The translations under genes were made by a program, and so were the position numbers. A stretch of 64,000 nt of DNA from an uncultured Clostridia bacterium (GTDB taxonomy: Bacteria > Bacillota > Clostridia > Lachnospirales > CAG-274): positions 1 to 64,000 of the forward strand of contig CANRIS010000007.1 of NCBI GenBank assembly GCA_947630725.1. The letters run 5' to 3'. Below, in pieces: positions 54,839-63,784 of this stretch. The notes under the pieces are model-generated. The model made no database searches and was not told the origin of the DNA. It saw only the letters and a list, made by a program, of their open reading frames with translations. Position 1 is the first letter of the stretch, and every line of letters starts with the position of its first letter.

Positions 54839-55441
54839 ATGAAAATAATGAATATATTGAATGTATTGAATATATTTAAAATATTGTTTGCTGCGGCTTT
54901 GGCGGCTTTTTGCGTCTGCGGCTGCGAAAAATCGGAGGATGTTTCCGAGCCGAAGGGAGCCGAGATAGTATCCGATGACGGCAGCGTGTCGATAGTTCTG
55001 CCCGATGAGGGTTATACAGTAGGTCAGCTTGACAACGGCGTAATGAGCTTTTTTTCGGACAAGGGGGATATATTTACATCTCACGGAGAAGAGGACTCAA
55101 ACGGCAGAATGTATGACGCAATGCCCCGCACAAGAGAGGAGCTTGAAGAATTTTATGAAAAAAGCTACGCAGGCGAAGCGGAGTATGATATGGAAATAAA
55201 GGACTTCAGCTACAGCGAAAAAAACGGCGTAAAGTATATGTCCGACATTGTCTATATCACTGAATATACCGAGGACGAAAACGGTGAAAAAGTCACCGAA
55301 AAATACGCTATTATAGAAAATACTTCTTCTGACGGCAAGACATACTATTATGCAGAGGCCGAAACGGAACAGAACGAAGAAACCGTAAATAAGCTGGCAG
55401 CGTCTCTTGCCACCTACGGCCCCACCGACGACTCCAAATAA
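54839..55441 (+). CDS. Lipoprotein of unknown function (paralogue B)
   Basis: The product (200 residues) has a signal with lipobox VCGC (Cys29) and shares with paralogue A the segment SIVLPDEGYTVGQLDNGVMSFFSDKGDIF, a later PRTREELEEFYEK matching PKNKEDVLKILEK, and an EKYAIIE strand. It is rich in Glu, Asp and Tyr. The start at 54839 has GGGAGG ahead; earlier in-frame codons lack such a site. Role unknown, on the outer face of the membrane. Confidence 0.6.
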   Translation: MKIMNILNVLNIFKILFAAALAAFCVCGCEKSEDVSEPKGAEIVSDDGSVSIVLPDEGYTVGQLDNGVMSFFSDKGDIFTSHGEEDSNGRMYDAMPRTREELEEFYEKSYAGEAEYDMEIKDFSYSEKNGVKYMSDIVYITEYTEDENGEKVTEKYAIIENTSSDGKTYYYAEAETEQNEETVNKLAASLATYGPTDDSK

Positions 55442-55463
55442 AATGACAATTTTTTAAAATTCG

Positions 55464-55491
55464 TTGCAAAATAATTAATGTGTGATATAAT
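55464..55491 (+). promoter_or_regulatory. Likely promoter of the flavodiiron protein gene
   Basis: TTGCAA and TATAAT lie 16 bases apart, about 78 bases before the ATG. Confidence 0.55.
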
Positions 55492-55568
55492 AAAATAGGT
55501 TGTGTATAGATATATGGCAAATGCCAAAAAAATAAAAAATAAAATTTAAGCAAGAAAGGATTTTTTAA

Positions 55569-56732
55569 ATGAGTATATTCAAAGTTACAAACGATGTTGT
55601 TTATATAGGCTGTGACGACAGGGAAATCGACCTTTTTGAAAGTCAGTATGTAGTGCCTGAGGGTATGTCCTACAACTCATATCTTATTCTGGACGAAAAG
55701 ATCGCCGTTATGGATACGGCAGACAAAAGGGTATCCGACGAGTGGTTTTCTAATCTGGAAGAGGCTCTTGGAGGCAGAAAGCCCGACTATCTTGTAGTCT
55801 CACATATGGAGCCCGATCACGCTGCCAACATTGAAAAGGCGGCTGTAAAATATCCCGAGCTTAAAATCGTGGGAAACGCAAAGACATTTGTATATTATAA
55901 ACAGTTTTTTGACAAGGATATTTCCGAAAGATGCGTTACGGTAAAGGACGGAGACGTTCTGGAGCTTGGAGAACATAAGCTGCATTTTATATTTGCTCCC
56001 ATGGTTCACTGGCCCGAAGTTATGGTTGAGTATGACGAAAAGGACAAGATATTGTTCTCGGCTGACGGATTCGGAAAGTTCGGCGCTCTTGACGCAGACG
56101 AGGACTGGGCCTGCGAAGCCAGAAGATATTATTTCAATATAGTAGGAAAGTACGGGGCTCAGGTACAGGCTCTTCTGAAAAAGGCCGCAAAGCTGGATAT
56201 AGGCATTATATGTCCTCTCCACGGACCCATACTCAGCGAAAATCTTGAATATTATATAGACAAATACAATGTATGGAGCTCATATGCTCCGGAGGATAAG
56301 GGCATTCTCATAGCCTATGGCTCTATACACGGTCACACGGCTGAGGCTGCCGAAAAACTGGGCGAGATACTTAAGGCAAAGGGAGCGGAAAAGGTTGTTG
56401 TAAGTGATCTTTCAAGAGAGGATATGGCAGAAGTCATCGAGGACGCTTTCAGATATGACAGAATGGTGGTTGCGTGCGCAACATATGACGGAGGACTTTT
56501 CCCTGTAGTAGAGGACTTTCTCCATCACCTTAAGATAAAGAATTATAACGGCAGAAAGGTCGGACTTATAGAAAACGGAACGTGGGCTCCCGCAGCAAAC
56601 AGGCTTATGAAGGCATATTTTGAGGGAATGAAGAACATTGAAATATGCGACAGCAGCGTTACCGTAAGGTCTGCCCTTAAGCCGCAGAATAACGAAGAGC
56701 TTGAAAAGCTTGCGGAAGAGCTTCTTGCATGA
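55569..56732 (+). CDS. A-type flavodiiron protein (FprA-like)
   Basis: The product (387 residues) has the beta-lactamase-like diiron domain with HMEPDHAAN (the H-x-E-x-D-H ligands) and a C-terminal flavodoxin domain with ILIAYGSIHGHTAEAAEKLGE (FMN phosphate loop) and YDGGLFPVVEDFL. Such proteins reduce oxygen or nitric oxide to protect strict anaerobes. Length fits the two-domain class. The ligand residues are intact. Confidence 0.94.
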   Translation: MSIFKVTNDVVYIGCDDREIDLFESQYVVPEGMSYNSYLILDEKIAVMDTADKRVSDEWFSNLEEALGGRKPDYLVVSHMEPDHAANIEKAAVKYPELKIVGNAKTFVYYKQFFDKDISERCVTVKDGDVLELGEHKLHFIFAPMVHWPEVMVEYDEKDKILFSADGFGKFGALDADEDWACEARRYYFNIVGKYGAQVQALLKKAAKLDIGIICPLHGPILSENLEYYIDKYNVWSSYAPEDKGILIAYGSIHGHTAEAAEKLGEILKAKGAEKVVVSDLSREDMAEVIEDAFRYDRMVVACATYDGGLFPVVEDFLHHLKIKNYNGRKVGLIENGTWAPAANRLMKAYFEGMKNIEICDSSVTVRSALKPQNNEELEKLAEELLA

Positions 56733-56881
56733 GTAATTGGCTGAATTTGTTATATTTTAATTCTTGCATAGTTTGACCTTTTGTTATACAATAGTATTAT
56801 AATAGTATTGCAGAGGGATAAAGGTAATTTTGGCGTAATATAAAAGGAATAAAGAGGAAAAATGAAAGAAAAGGTGGTGAC

Positions 56882-58186
56882 GTGGTGGCAGACTATAACG
56901 GAGGAAGATCCGGAGAAAGAAAAACCGCAGCGCAGAAAATAGCTGAACAAAGAAGAAGGAAAAATGCTCTTGAGGAGGTACAGGGGCCAAGGCTTGGCAA
57001 CAGAGGTACAAACGCATACAATACACCCAGACTTTCATCAAGGAACGACATACAGGACAGGCAGGAAAGACCAGACAGACCGGACAGACAGAGAACGGCG
57101 GCTCCTGCTCCGAGAAAAAGCGCAAACAGGTCTGTGAGCAGAAAAAACGACAGAAGCATACAACTGTTTCCGGGTACGGGAGCCTCAAGGGTATATACAA
57201 AGCCCTCCGGCAAGGCTCTGTTTGGTAAGCGCTCACGTCTCGGAGGCTCCGGCGGAAAAAAGCTGATCGCTATAGGAGCTGTAGTTGCTGCGGTGCTTGT
57301 GATGCTGTTTATGCTTACAAAGAAAAACGCCGTAGAGGTTTTTGTTGACGGAAATTCTGTGGGTGTCGTTATGGACAAGAACTACGATGCCGAAACCATT
57401 AAAACAACCTGTACAGCAAGGCTTGTTTCGGATCACGACACAAATGTTGAGATCACAAGCAATATAGAGACCAAGAAGGTACACGCAAGAAAAAGCGATA
57501 AAAATGTTTCGACTGCCGACTATCTTCTTAAGGAGATAAACGAAGTTCTTAAGTACAATGTGGAGGCTACCGCTATTGTTGTCAACGGCAGCGAAATGGC
57601 GGTCGTTTCAAACAATGAGGCGGCGCAGACCGTTGTTGACAGGATACGCTCCGAGCATAAGCTCTCTTATATAGAGGACACGAGTACGATCGTGGAGGGA
57701 CCCGAAATAGAGGGATTGGAGTATGTGTCGAAGTTTGTGGACGGAACAGAAATTCTGAGTACGGATCAGGCATATGACAAGCTGAACGGAACCAGGCAGG
57801 AGACGCTTACATATACGGTTGCGGCCGGCGACAGCATAGGAAAGATCGCAGCAAGATATGGGCTTGGGGTATCCGAGCTTATGGCATCGAACCCCGATAT
57901 TGCCGATGCTACGAGAATATCTGTGGGAGACGAAATAAAGATAGACGCAACAGTACCTATACTGAACATAAAGGTCGTAACTCAAACGGTTGACAGAAGC
58001 AGCGGTACGGCTGTTATTGAAAAGACCACATATATAAACGGCAATATATCGGACACAACATCTCTTGACAGCAGCAAGGCTGACAACGCAGATGACGAAA
58101 ACGACGGCGATGAGGGCGCAGACAACACTGACAACACCGATGATGGGGAAAGTTCGGAAAATTCTGGTAATTCCGAGAGTGAATAA
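56882..58186 (+). CDS. Membrane-anchored LysM protein without a visible enzyme domain
   Basis: The 434-residue product has a long basic, disordered cytoplasmic N-terminus (about 1-120), a transmembrane helix (about 128-146, LIAIGAVVAAVLVMLFMLTK), and an extracellular beta region. At about 298-345 there is a LysM domain (YTVAAGDSIGKIAARYGLGVSELMASNPDI...ISVGDEI), and the tail is a short acidic Asp/Asn/Ser stretch. Related proteins in Firmicutes usually continue with a G5 and a peptidase M23 domain; a strand IKVVTQTV after LysM looks like the start of G5, then the protein ends. It starts at GTG. A cell-wall-tethering or truncated hydrolase role is possible. Confidence 0.7.
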   Translation: MVADYNGGRSGERKTAAQKIAEQRRRKNALEEVQGPRLGNRGTNAYNTPRLSSRNDIQDRQERPDRPDRQRTAAPAPRKSANRSVSRKNDRSIQLFPGTGASRVYTKPSGKALFGKRSRLGGSGGKKLIAIGAVVAAVLVMLFMLTKKNAVEVFVDGNSVGVVMDKNYDAETIKTTCTARLVSDHDTNVEITSNIETKKVHARKSDKNVSTADYLLKEINEVLKYNVEATAIVVNGSEMAVVSNNEAAQTVVDRIRSEHKLSYIEDTSTIVEGPEIEGLEYVSKFVDGTEILSTDQAYDKLNGTRQETLTYTVAAGDSIGKIAARYGLGVSELMASNPDIADATRISVGDEIKIDATVPILNIKVVTQTVDRSSGTAVIEKTTYINGNISDTTSLDSSKADNADDENDGDEGADNTDNTDDGESSENSGNSESE

Positions 58187-58237
58187 ATAAAAATAAGCGC
58201 CGATGGTTCGCTGTAAAAAATTTTTTAAAAATGTTCT

Positions 58238-58417
58238 GCTCACGACTTTTCCGCAAGGAGTACCTTCGGTACCCCTGCGTTAAAGTCGGAGCCGTAAAAG
58301 GGCGGCAACAGCCGAGCCGATTTCATCGGCTCGGCTGTTGCGGTCAATGCCTGCGGCCGCAGGCCGCAGGCATTGACGCGGCATCTTTGCCCCGTTAGGG
58401 GCAAAGATGCGCCGCCC
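58238..58417. repeat. Multi-hairpin element, copy 1
   Basis: A compact set of stems: hairpin A closed by GCTC/GAGC (58238-58292) with inner GGAGTACC, then an outer stem GGGCGGC (58300-58306) / GCCGCCC (58411-58417) enclosing three perfect hairpins: B AACAGCCGAGCCGA/TCGGCTCGGCTGTT (58307-58339), C GTCAATGCCTGCGGC/GCCGCAGGCATTGAC (58343-58377), and D GCATCTTTGCCCC/GGGGCAAAGATGC (58381-58410). Together they would draw as a cloverleaf. It is far richer in GC than its surroundings and encodes nothing. Confidence 0.85.
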
Positions 58418-58683
58418 TATGATACCAGGATACGAAAAACGCACTTGGTTATATACAGCAGTAAAAAAGCTTTTGGAAAAGGGAAAATACCACGGCAGAG
58501 TTGTTGTCGGAGGCGCTTTCCTTTTTGCTTTGCGCAAAAAAAAACAACAATATATGAAAAAATAATTAAATCTGAAAAATAATGTGGATTTTCTTAGGAT
58601 TTTAAGCTATACTATAAACTGTATTCCATAAGTCATATACAATTCGGGCTTAAGATGGTCTGAATTTAACCGACAAGTAAGTC

Positions 58684-58800
58684 CCCCGCCTCTTTAGGCG
58701 GTGGGTACTTACTGTTGTATTCGGTGGGAGATGCAAGCTCCCATCGAATACAAAGGCTTCATCAGAAGCCGTCGGGTAGAGATACGTAGCGTAAGCGGAG
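58684..58800. other. IS200/IS605-like end or guide-RNA-like remnant
   Basis: Three consecutive stem-loops: CCCGCC/GGCGG (58684-58705) with a TCTTTA loop, TTGTATTCGGTGGGAG / CTCCCATCGAATACAA (58715-58753), and GGCTTC/GAAGCC (58755-58770), then GTCGGGTAGAGATACGTAGCG. The order and the first hairpin recall right ends of IS200/IS605 elements with their omega-RNA. No transposase or TnpB gene is present here. Identification is by eye only. Confidence 0.4.
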
Positions 58801-58826
58801 TGCGAATATCATTGACTATAGTGTCT

Positions 58827-59009
58827 GCTCACGCCTTTCCCGCAAGGAGTACCTTCGGTACTCCTGCGGCAAAAGCGGAGCCGTAGGAGGGGGAGGGCGG
58901 CGCGCCGAGCCGATGAAATCGGCTCGGCCGCTGCGGTCAGGGTCTGCGGCCGCAGGCCGCAGACCCTGACGCGGCATCTTTGCCCCGCAGGGGCAAAGAT
59001 GCGCCGCCC
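58827..59009. repeat. Multi-hairpin element, copy 2
   Basis: The same architecture as copy 1: hairpin A (GCTC/GAGC, 58827-58881, inner GGAGTACC/GGTACTCC now perfect), outer stem GGGCGGC (58895-58901) / GCCGCCC (59003-59009), hairpin B GCCGAGCCGA/TCGGCTCGGC (58904-58928), C GTCAGGGTCTGCGGC/GCCGCAGACCCTGAC (58936-58970) and D GCATCTTTGCCCC/GGGGCAAAGATGC (58974-59002). Stem C differs from copy 1 at three positions, each compensated on the other arm. Confidence 0.85.
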
Positions 59010-59108
59010 CCCCCTATTGAGGCAAGCCGACACGGAAAGTATAAAAGTTGCACATACACAATATACAGTAAAGAAGTTAAAAGTTGATTTCGGAGGAAAC
59101 GTAAATCT

Positions 59109-60503
59109 ATGAGAACTATGAGAAAAAAATTATTGTTGGCAGCGGCTGTCCTTGCGGTGGTGTTTACGCAGCTATTTGCCATGAATACATACTGTTCAAA
59201 TGAGATAATAAGAGTAGGGCTTGTGACAAGTTTCGGAGACATATCCTCGGTCAGCATCGGAGATCAGGCTGTTATGACAGGATATTCAAGTGGAAACAAC
59301 TTTTATGAGATTGCCTATCTGGATATGAGCGGCGGCGGAAGTCTTTCAAAATCAGCCTCGTATTATATAGCTGTTGACGGAAGTTATGGCGACTATGCCT
59401 CTGCTAAGGCAAGAGCGTTAAGGCTTGTTGCAGACGGATACAACTCCGTCCCTGCATTCAAGGGAAACGGCGTATGGAATGTCTATATAGGACCGTATGA
59501 AAGCAGCGAAAGGGCGGCAGCCGCCGAAAACAACTATCCGGGCAATGCTGTCACATGCGCTCCATCGGCATATACTATGTACCTTTCGGGGGCGAACGAC
59601 AAAATGATATATGACTTTTCGGGTGGTAATTTTGCCATAACGGGAGACAGCGCAGTCAGCATCGGGGGCAGCTCATACAGAGGCTATATTGAATTCTGCA
59701 ATACTGGCGGAGGGTTTACCGCAGTGAATGTTATTTCTCTTGAAACTTATCTGTGCAGCGTTGTTCCATCGGAAATGCCTTCGGGCTGGGGAACCGAGGC
59801 GCTGAAGGCTCAGGCCGTGGCTGCAAGGACATATACCGTGAACAAGCTTAAGGCAGGCGGAGAGACAGGCTATTATGACATATGCGACAATGCCCATTGT
59901 CAGATGTATACGGGAACGAAAAGTGAGGCGGCATCTGCTACTGCTGCAGTCGGCGCTACGGCAGGAGAGGTGGCAGTGTATAACGGCGAGCTTATCAATG
60001 CGGTATACTGTTCCTCTGTAGGCGGAGTAAGCGATGATAACGAGAATGTCTGGGGCGAGGATATTCCGTATCTCAAAAGCGTAAAGGAAATTGACGGCAC
60101 AGAGGTTGTCGAGTGGAGCAGAAGCTACAGCTTTAAGACCATTTCGGACATTCTTTCGGCAAGAGGCGTGAATATAGGAAAGCTTGTATACATAAACGTA
60201 CAAAGAAGCGATAACGGAAGGGTATATTCTATGACCTTTTCGGGAGAGAGCGGAAGCTATACCGTAGAAAAAGAGGACGTAAGGACGTTTTTTTCGGGAA
60301 CGAGCGAGGGTACTCTCCAAAGCAGAGTTTTTGACATAAGCTTTGAATACGGAAACGAATTTGTGCTTCACATTGACGGAAAAGGCTGGGGACACGGACT
60401 TGGACTTAGTCAGTACGGCGCAAAGGCTATGTCGGAGGCAGGCTATACATATGACGAAATACTTAAGCATTATTATAAGGGAATTGAAATAACGGGATAT
60501 TGA
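59109..60503 (+). CDS. SpoIID/LytB-type lytic protein with a SPOR-like domain
   Basis: The 464-residue protein has a signal sequence (residues 1-29), a region of about 95-150 with YIAVDGSYGDYASAKARALRLVADG and VWNVYIGPYES typical of SPOR repeats, and from about 190 a SpoIID/LytB domain: YLCSVVPSEMPSGWGTEALKAQAVAARTYTVNKL, VYCSSVGGVSDDNENVW and GHGLGLSQYGAKAMSEAGYTYDEILKHYY. SpoIID is a peptidoglycan lytic transglycosylase; this may be a vegetative or sporulation amidase enhancer. It is exported or membrane-anchored. CGGAGG lies 12 bases before the ATG. Confidence 0.9.
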   Translation: MRTMRKKLLLAAAVLAVVFTQLFAMNTYCSNEIIRVGLVTSFGDISSVSIGDQAVMTGYSSGNNFYEIAYLDMSGGGSLSKSASYYIAVDGSYGDYASAKARALRLVADGYNSVPAFKGNGVWNVYIGPYESSERAAAAENNYPGNAVTCAPSAYTMYLSGANDKMIYDFSGGNFAITGDSAVSIGGSSYRGYIEFCNTGGGFTAVNVISLETYLCSVVPSEMPSGWGTEALKAQAVAARTYTVNKLKAGGETGYYDICDNAHCQMYTGTKSEAASATAAVGATAGEVAVYNGELINAVYCSSVGGVSDDNENVWGEDIPYLKSVKEIDGTEVVEWSRSYSFKTISDILSARGVNIGKLVYINVQRSDNGRVYSMTFSGESGSYTVEKEDVRTFFSGTSEGTLQSRVFDISFEYGNEFVLHIDGKGWGHGLGLSQYGAKAMSEAGYTYDEILKHYYKGIEITGY

Positions 60504-60657
60504 AAAATGCGGCAGATATGGCAGATATGATTGAAATGACCGAAGTGCAATGAAAGACGAAGAGTATTTTCCCGATACCGATAAAATTTGTTAGGGTTTT
60601 CCATCAGTTTGTCCGATTTGTTCGGGCTGTCACAGCAGCCGCATTAGGAGGTTTATT

Positions 60658-61689
60658 ATGAAAACTTCTGATTTTTATTATTATTTACCGCAGGAGCTTA
60701 TAGCGCAGAAGCCTTTGGAGGATCGTTCCTCCTCAAGGCTTCTTGTTTTGGACAAGGAAACGGGCGAAATAAGCCACAGAGTTTTTAAGGATATTGAAGA
60801 AATGCTCTCTCCGGGGGATTGCATTGTAATAAACAATACAAAAGTCATTCCTGCAAGGCTTATAGGAGAGAGAAAAAACACAGGAGCAAGGGTTGAGATA
60901 CTTCTGCTTAAAAGAATAGACAAGGACAGATGGGAAACCCTTGTTTATCCCGGAAAAAAAGCAAAACCGGGAAATATCATAGTGTTTGGACAGGGACTGC
61001 TTGAGGCAGAGATCTGCGAAGTGATAAACGGAGGCAACAGGATCGTACGTTTCAGCTATGAGGGAGTGTTTGAGGAGCTTTTGGATAAGCTGGGACAAAT
61101 GCCGCTGCCGCCATATATAACCGAAAGTCTGAAGGACAAAAGCCGTTATCAGACGGTGTATGCCAAAAACGACGGGTCTGCGGCGGCTCCTACGGCGGGA
61201 CTTCACTTTACCGAGGAGCTTTTGGAAAGGCTCAGAGCAAAGGGAGTAAGGATCGCGGAGCTTACTCTTCATGTAGGGCTCGGAACCTTTCGCCCCGTAA
61301 AGACCGAAAACATAGACGATCATATTATGCATTCGGAATATTTTGAGCTTGAAAAAAGTCAGGCGGATATTATAAACGAAACAAAGAAAAACGGAAACAG
61401 AGTGGTGGTTATAGGCACCACAAGCTGCCGCACTCTTGAATCCATAGCCGATGAAAACGGCGTTCTGAGAGAAAAAAGCGGCACAACGGATATATTTATA
61501 TACCCGGGATATAAATTCAGGATAGTTGACAACCTCATTACAAATTTCCATCTGCCGGAATCAACTCTGCTTATGCTCGTGTCGGCTCTCGCAGGAAAGG
61601 AAAATATAATGAGAGCCTACGATCAGGCTATAAAAATGGGATACAGATTTTTTTCCTTTGGGGATGCTATGTTTATAAAGGGAAGATAG
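60658..61689 (+). CDS. queA: S-adenosylmethionine:tRNA ribosyltransferase-isomerase QueA
   Basis: The 343-residue enzyme makes epoxyqueuosine in tRNA. Signatures are [27 protein letters not shown], the PARLIGER segment, [34 protein letters not shown] and [10 protein letters not shown], plus the ending FSFGDAMFI. Length is normal. An AGGAGGTTTATT ribosome site precedes it. No other queuosine gene is in the window; the next genes are an SGNH hydrolase and a transglutaminase protein. Confidence 0.96.
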   Translation: MKTSDFYYYLPQELIAQKPLEDRSSSRLLVLDKETGEISHRVFKDIEEMLSPGDCIVINNTKVIPARLIGERKNTGARVEILLLKRIDKDRWETLVYPGKKAKPGNIIVFGQGLLEAEICEVINGGNRIVRFSYEGVFEELLDKLGQMPLPPYITESLKDKSRYQTVYAKNDGSAAAPTAGLHFTEELLERLRAKGVRIAELTLHVGLGTFRPVKTENIDDHIMHSEYFELEKSQADIINETKKNGNRVVVIGTTSCRTLESIADENGVLREKSGTTDIFIYPGYKFRIVDNLITNFHLPESTLLMLVSALAGKENIMRAYDQAIKMGYRFFSFGDAMFIKGR

Positions 61690-61710
61690 CGAAAGGCAGT
61701 ATAACGTAAT

Positions 61711-62286
61711 ATGAAAAGCATATTGTTTTTGGGAGACAGTATAACAGACTGTGAAAGACTGTATTCGGCAGACGGTCTGGGTTTGGGCTATGTAAAGCTT
61801 ATTTCCGAAAGGCTGCCCTATGCCATAGTTAACAGGGGCTGCAACGGCTTTGGCGTGTACGACGTAAGGAGACTGCTGAAAAGGGGGCTTGAAATAAAGC
61901 CCGATATTGTATGCGTTCTTGTGGGCGTAAACGACATTCCTTCGCTTATGGCAGGGGGAGAGACATTTGATGATTTTGGGAGAGCCTATGAGGACATACT
62001 CAAAAGGCTTGCAGGTTACAGAACGGTTGCTGCGGCACCCTTTTTGTTTCGCAGTCCGTCAGAGCTGATAAGTTGGAGGCCTTTTCTTGAAAATATGACT
62101 GAAATTATAGTGGGTTTATGTGAAAGGTACGGTGTTCCGTGTATTCCAACGAATGATATTTTTGAGAAAAGGGCGGAGGTCTGCGGCGAGGATAAGCTGA
62201 CAGTGGACGGCATACATCTTACATATGAGGGGCATAGGATATTGGTCGATGAGTTTATAAGGCTGATAGATCATGTGGCTGAATGA
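61711..62286 (+). CDS. SGNH/GDSL-type esterase
   Basis: The 191-residue product has the four SGNH blocks: LFLGDSITDCE (catalytic Ser), NRGCNGFG (Gly), VLVGVND (Asn) and VDGIHLTYEGH (Asp-His). It has no signal peptide and could be a deacetylase or lipase of cytoplasmic substrates, as in carbohydrate esterase families with pectin or xylan activity. It is closely spaced with queA (21 bases) and the next gene. Confidence 0.9.
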   Translation: MKSILFLGDSITDCERLYSADGLGLGYVKLISERLPYAIVNRGCNGFGVYDVRRLLKRGLEIKPDIVCVLVGVNDIPSLMAGGETFDDFGRAYEDILKRLAGYRTVAAAPFLFRSPSELISWRPFLENMTEIIVGLCERYGVPCIPTNDIFEKRAEVCGEDKLTVDGIHLTYEGHRILVDEFIRLIDHVAE

Positions 62287-62309
62287 GGATAATGTGGGAA
62301 GGGATTTTT

Positions 62310-63683
62310 ATGAGGATATGCAAAAGGGCTTTTATTTTTCTGATCGTATTTATCGTTCTGTCGGGATATACGGTGGTTTATGCGGAGGAAAACGGCTTTA
62401 CAAAGGATTGGGCAGAAAAAAATATTTTGCTGCAAAGGGCTGATTTTTCGGGCAGCAAAACGGGCAGCTACAGAGAAAGTCTGTCGGACAACTGGGCGTA
62501 TGTCTATGATTATTTTTACGGCGCATTGAGGGATTATGCAAATTATACGGAGGAGGCTGACGGGAATACCGTTATAACGGTGTCTTTTAAGGTATATGAC
62601 AGGGAGTATGACATTTCTCCATACAATTATCAGCTTGATTATGGAGATTGGAGACTTGATCATGATACAATGTTTTTGCTGGTAAATATGATAGCCTGCG
62701 ACCACCCCGAAATTTTTTGGACAGTGGATACCTCCGAGTCTATATATACCGCTATGGCGTATAACTGCACAGACGGACACTATGAATTTTATATGAAGGC
62801 AAAGGCTATGGGGAGCGTTGCCGAGTTGGGTGAATACCAAAGAAAAATAAACGAGGTAAAAGCTGATATTATAAGCGGGGCAATGGCTGTCGATAATTTA
62901 TATGACAGGGTGAAGTATATACACGACAGCATATGCGACTATGGAGACTATGATTGGGAAACCATAAACGGAGAAAGAGGAACAGGCCACAATGTGGTCG
63001 GGCTTTTTGAAAACAGGCTTGGGGTCTGTGAGGCGTTTTCAAACGCTTTTAAAATGCTTTGTGATGAATGCGGCATAGACTGTGTTTTTGTACGCTGCCT
63101 TGACGAATATCATGGCTGGAACTATGTCAGAATGGAGGACGAAAAGTGGTATGCCGTTGATCTGACCCTTGACGGGCAGACACCGGAGACATTTCACAAT
63201 TATTTTCTGAAGGGCGCAGAGTACTTTTTTGAGGACCATCATATGGAAAATCCTCTTATGCTTGATTTTTCGCAGGAGGACTATGTTCCCGATGGAGGTT
63301 TTGAGGACAGGACAATAAAATTGTTTGTAAATTCATATGCCATAGATGTTTTTGGGAGACATTTTGATAATGACTCAGCTCCCGTCATCGTAAATTCAAG
63401 AACGATGCTGCCTGTAAGACCCGTTGCAGAGGCTCTCGGAGGAAAGCTTGAATGGGACGGGGAACAGAGAAAAGCCGTTATTACAAGCCCGAACGGAGAT
63501 AAAATTGATATTTTTGCGGATTCGGACAGGGCATATATAAACGGCAGAGAGACAAAGCTTGACTGCGCTGCATTTGTGTCAAACGGAAGAACATATCTTC
63601 CGCTCAGGTTTGCGGCGGAGGCTATGGGAGCTTCGGTAGAGTGGGAGCCTGATTTAAAGAGGATAACGATAACAAAACAATAA
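62310..63683 (+). CDS. Secreted transglutaminase-like protein with a stalk domain
   Basis: The product (457 residues) starts at ATG 62310 (GGGAAGGGA ahead) with a signal peptide. The transglutaminase fold contains the Cys in LGVCEAFSNAFKML, the His in DEYHGWNYVRM and the Asp in YAVDLTLDGQ, which form the catalytic triad. From about residue 345 there is a copper-amine-oxidase-N-like stalk domain with two lobes (RTMLPVRPVAEALGGKLEWD, RTYLPLRFAAEAMGASVEWE). It should act at the cell surface, as a protease or cross-linker. Confidence 0.88.
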   Translation: MRICKRAFIFLIVFIVLSGYTVVYAEENGFTKDWAEKNILLQRADFSGSKTGSYRESLSDNWAYVYDYFYGALRDYANYTEEADGNTVITVSFKVYDREYDISPYNYQLDYGDWRLDHDTMFLLVNMIACDHPEIFWTVDTSESIYTAMAYNCTDGHYEFYMKAKAMGSVAELGEYQRKINEVKADIISGAMAVDNLYDRVKYIHDSICDYGDYDWETINGERGTGHNVVGLFENRLGVCEAFSNAFKMLCDECGIDCVFVRCLDEYHGWNYVRMEDEKWYAVDLTLDGQTPETFHNYFLKGAEYFFEDHHMENPLMLDFSQEDYVPDGGFEDRTIKLFVNSYAIDVFGRHFDNDSAPVIVNSRTMLPVRPVAEALGGKLEWDGEQRKAVITSPNGDKIDIFADSDRAYINGRETKLDCAAFVSNGRTYLPLRFAAEAMGASVEWEPDLKRITITKQ

Positions 63684-63719
63684 AGCGATAAAATAACAAA
63701 GGAACAAAACAATAAAACA

Positions 63720-63752
63720 GGGCGGCCGTGTATTGTGGCTGCCCCGATTTTT
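63720..63752. terminator. Terminator between the transglutaminase and the minus-strand gene
   Basis: GGGCGGCC and GGCTGCCC arms (one G-U pair) around GTGTATTGT, then CGATTTTTT. It ends the forward unit. Confidence 0.85.
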
Positions 63753-63784
63753 TGTGTGTTGGAGTGTGTGTTGGAGTGGGTTTT

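Noticed and set aside
58373..58582. A 69-codon open frame after multi-hairpin copy 1
   Set aside because: It starts inside the perfect hairpin D region and reads basic low-complexity sequence; the hairpin structure explains this DNA better.
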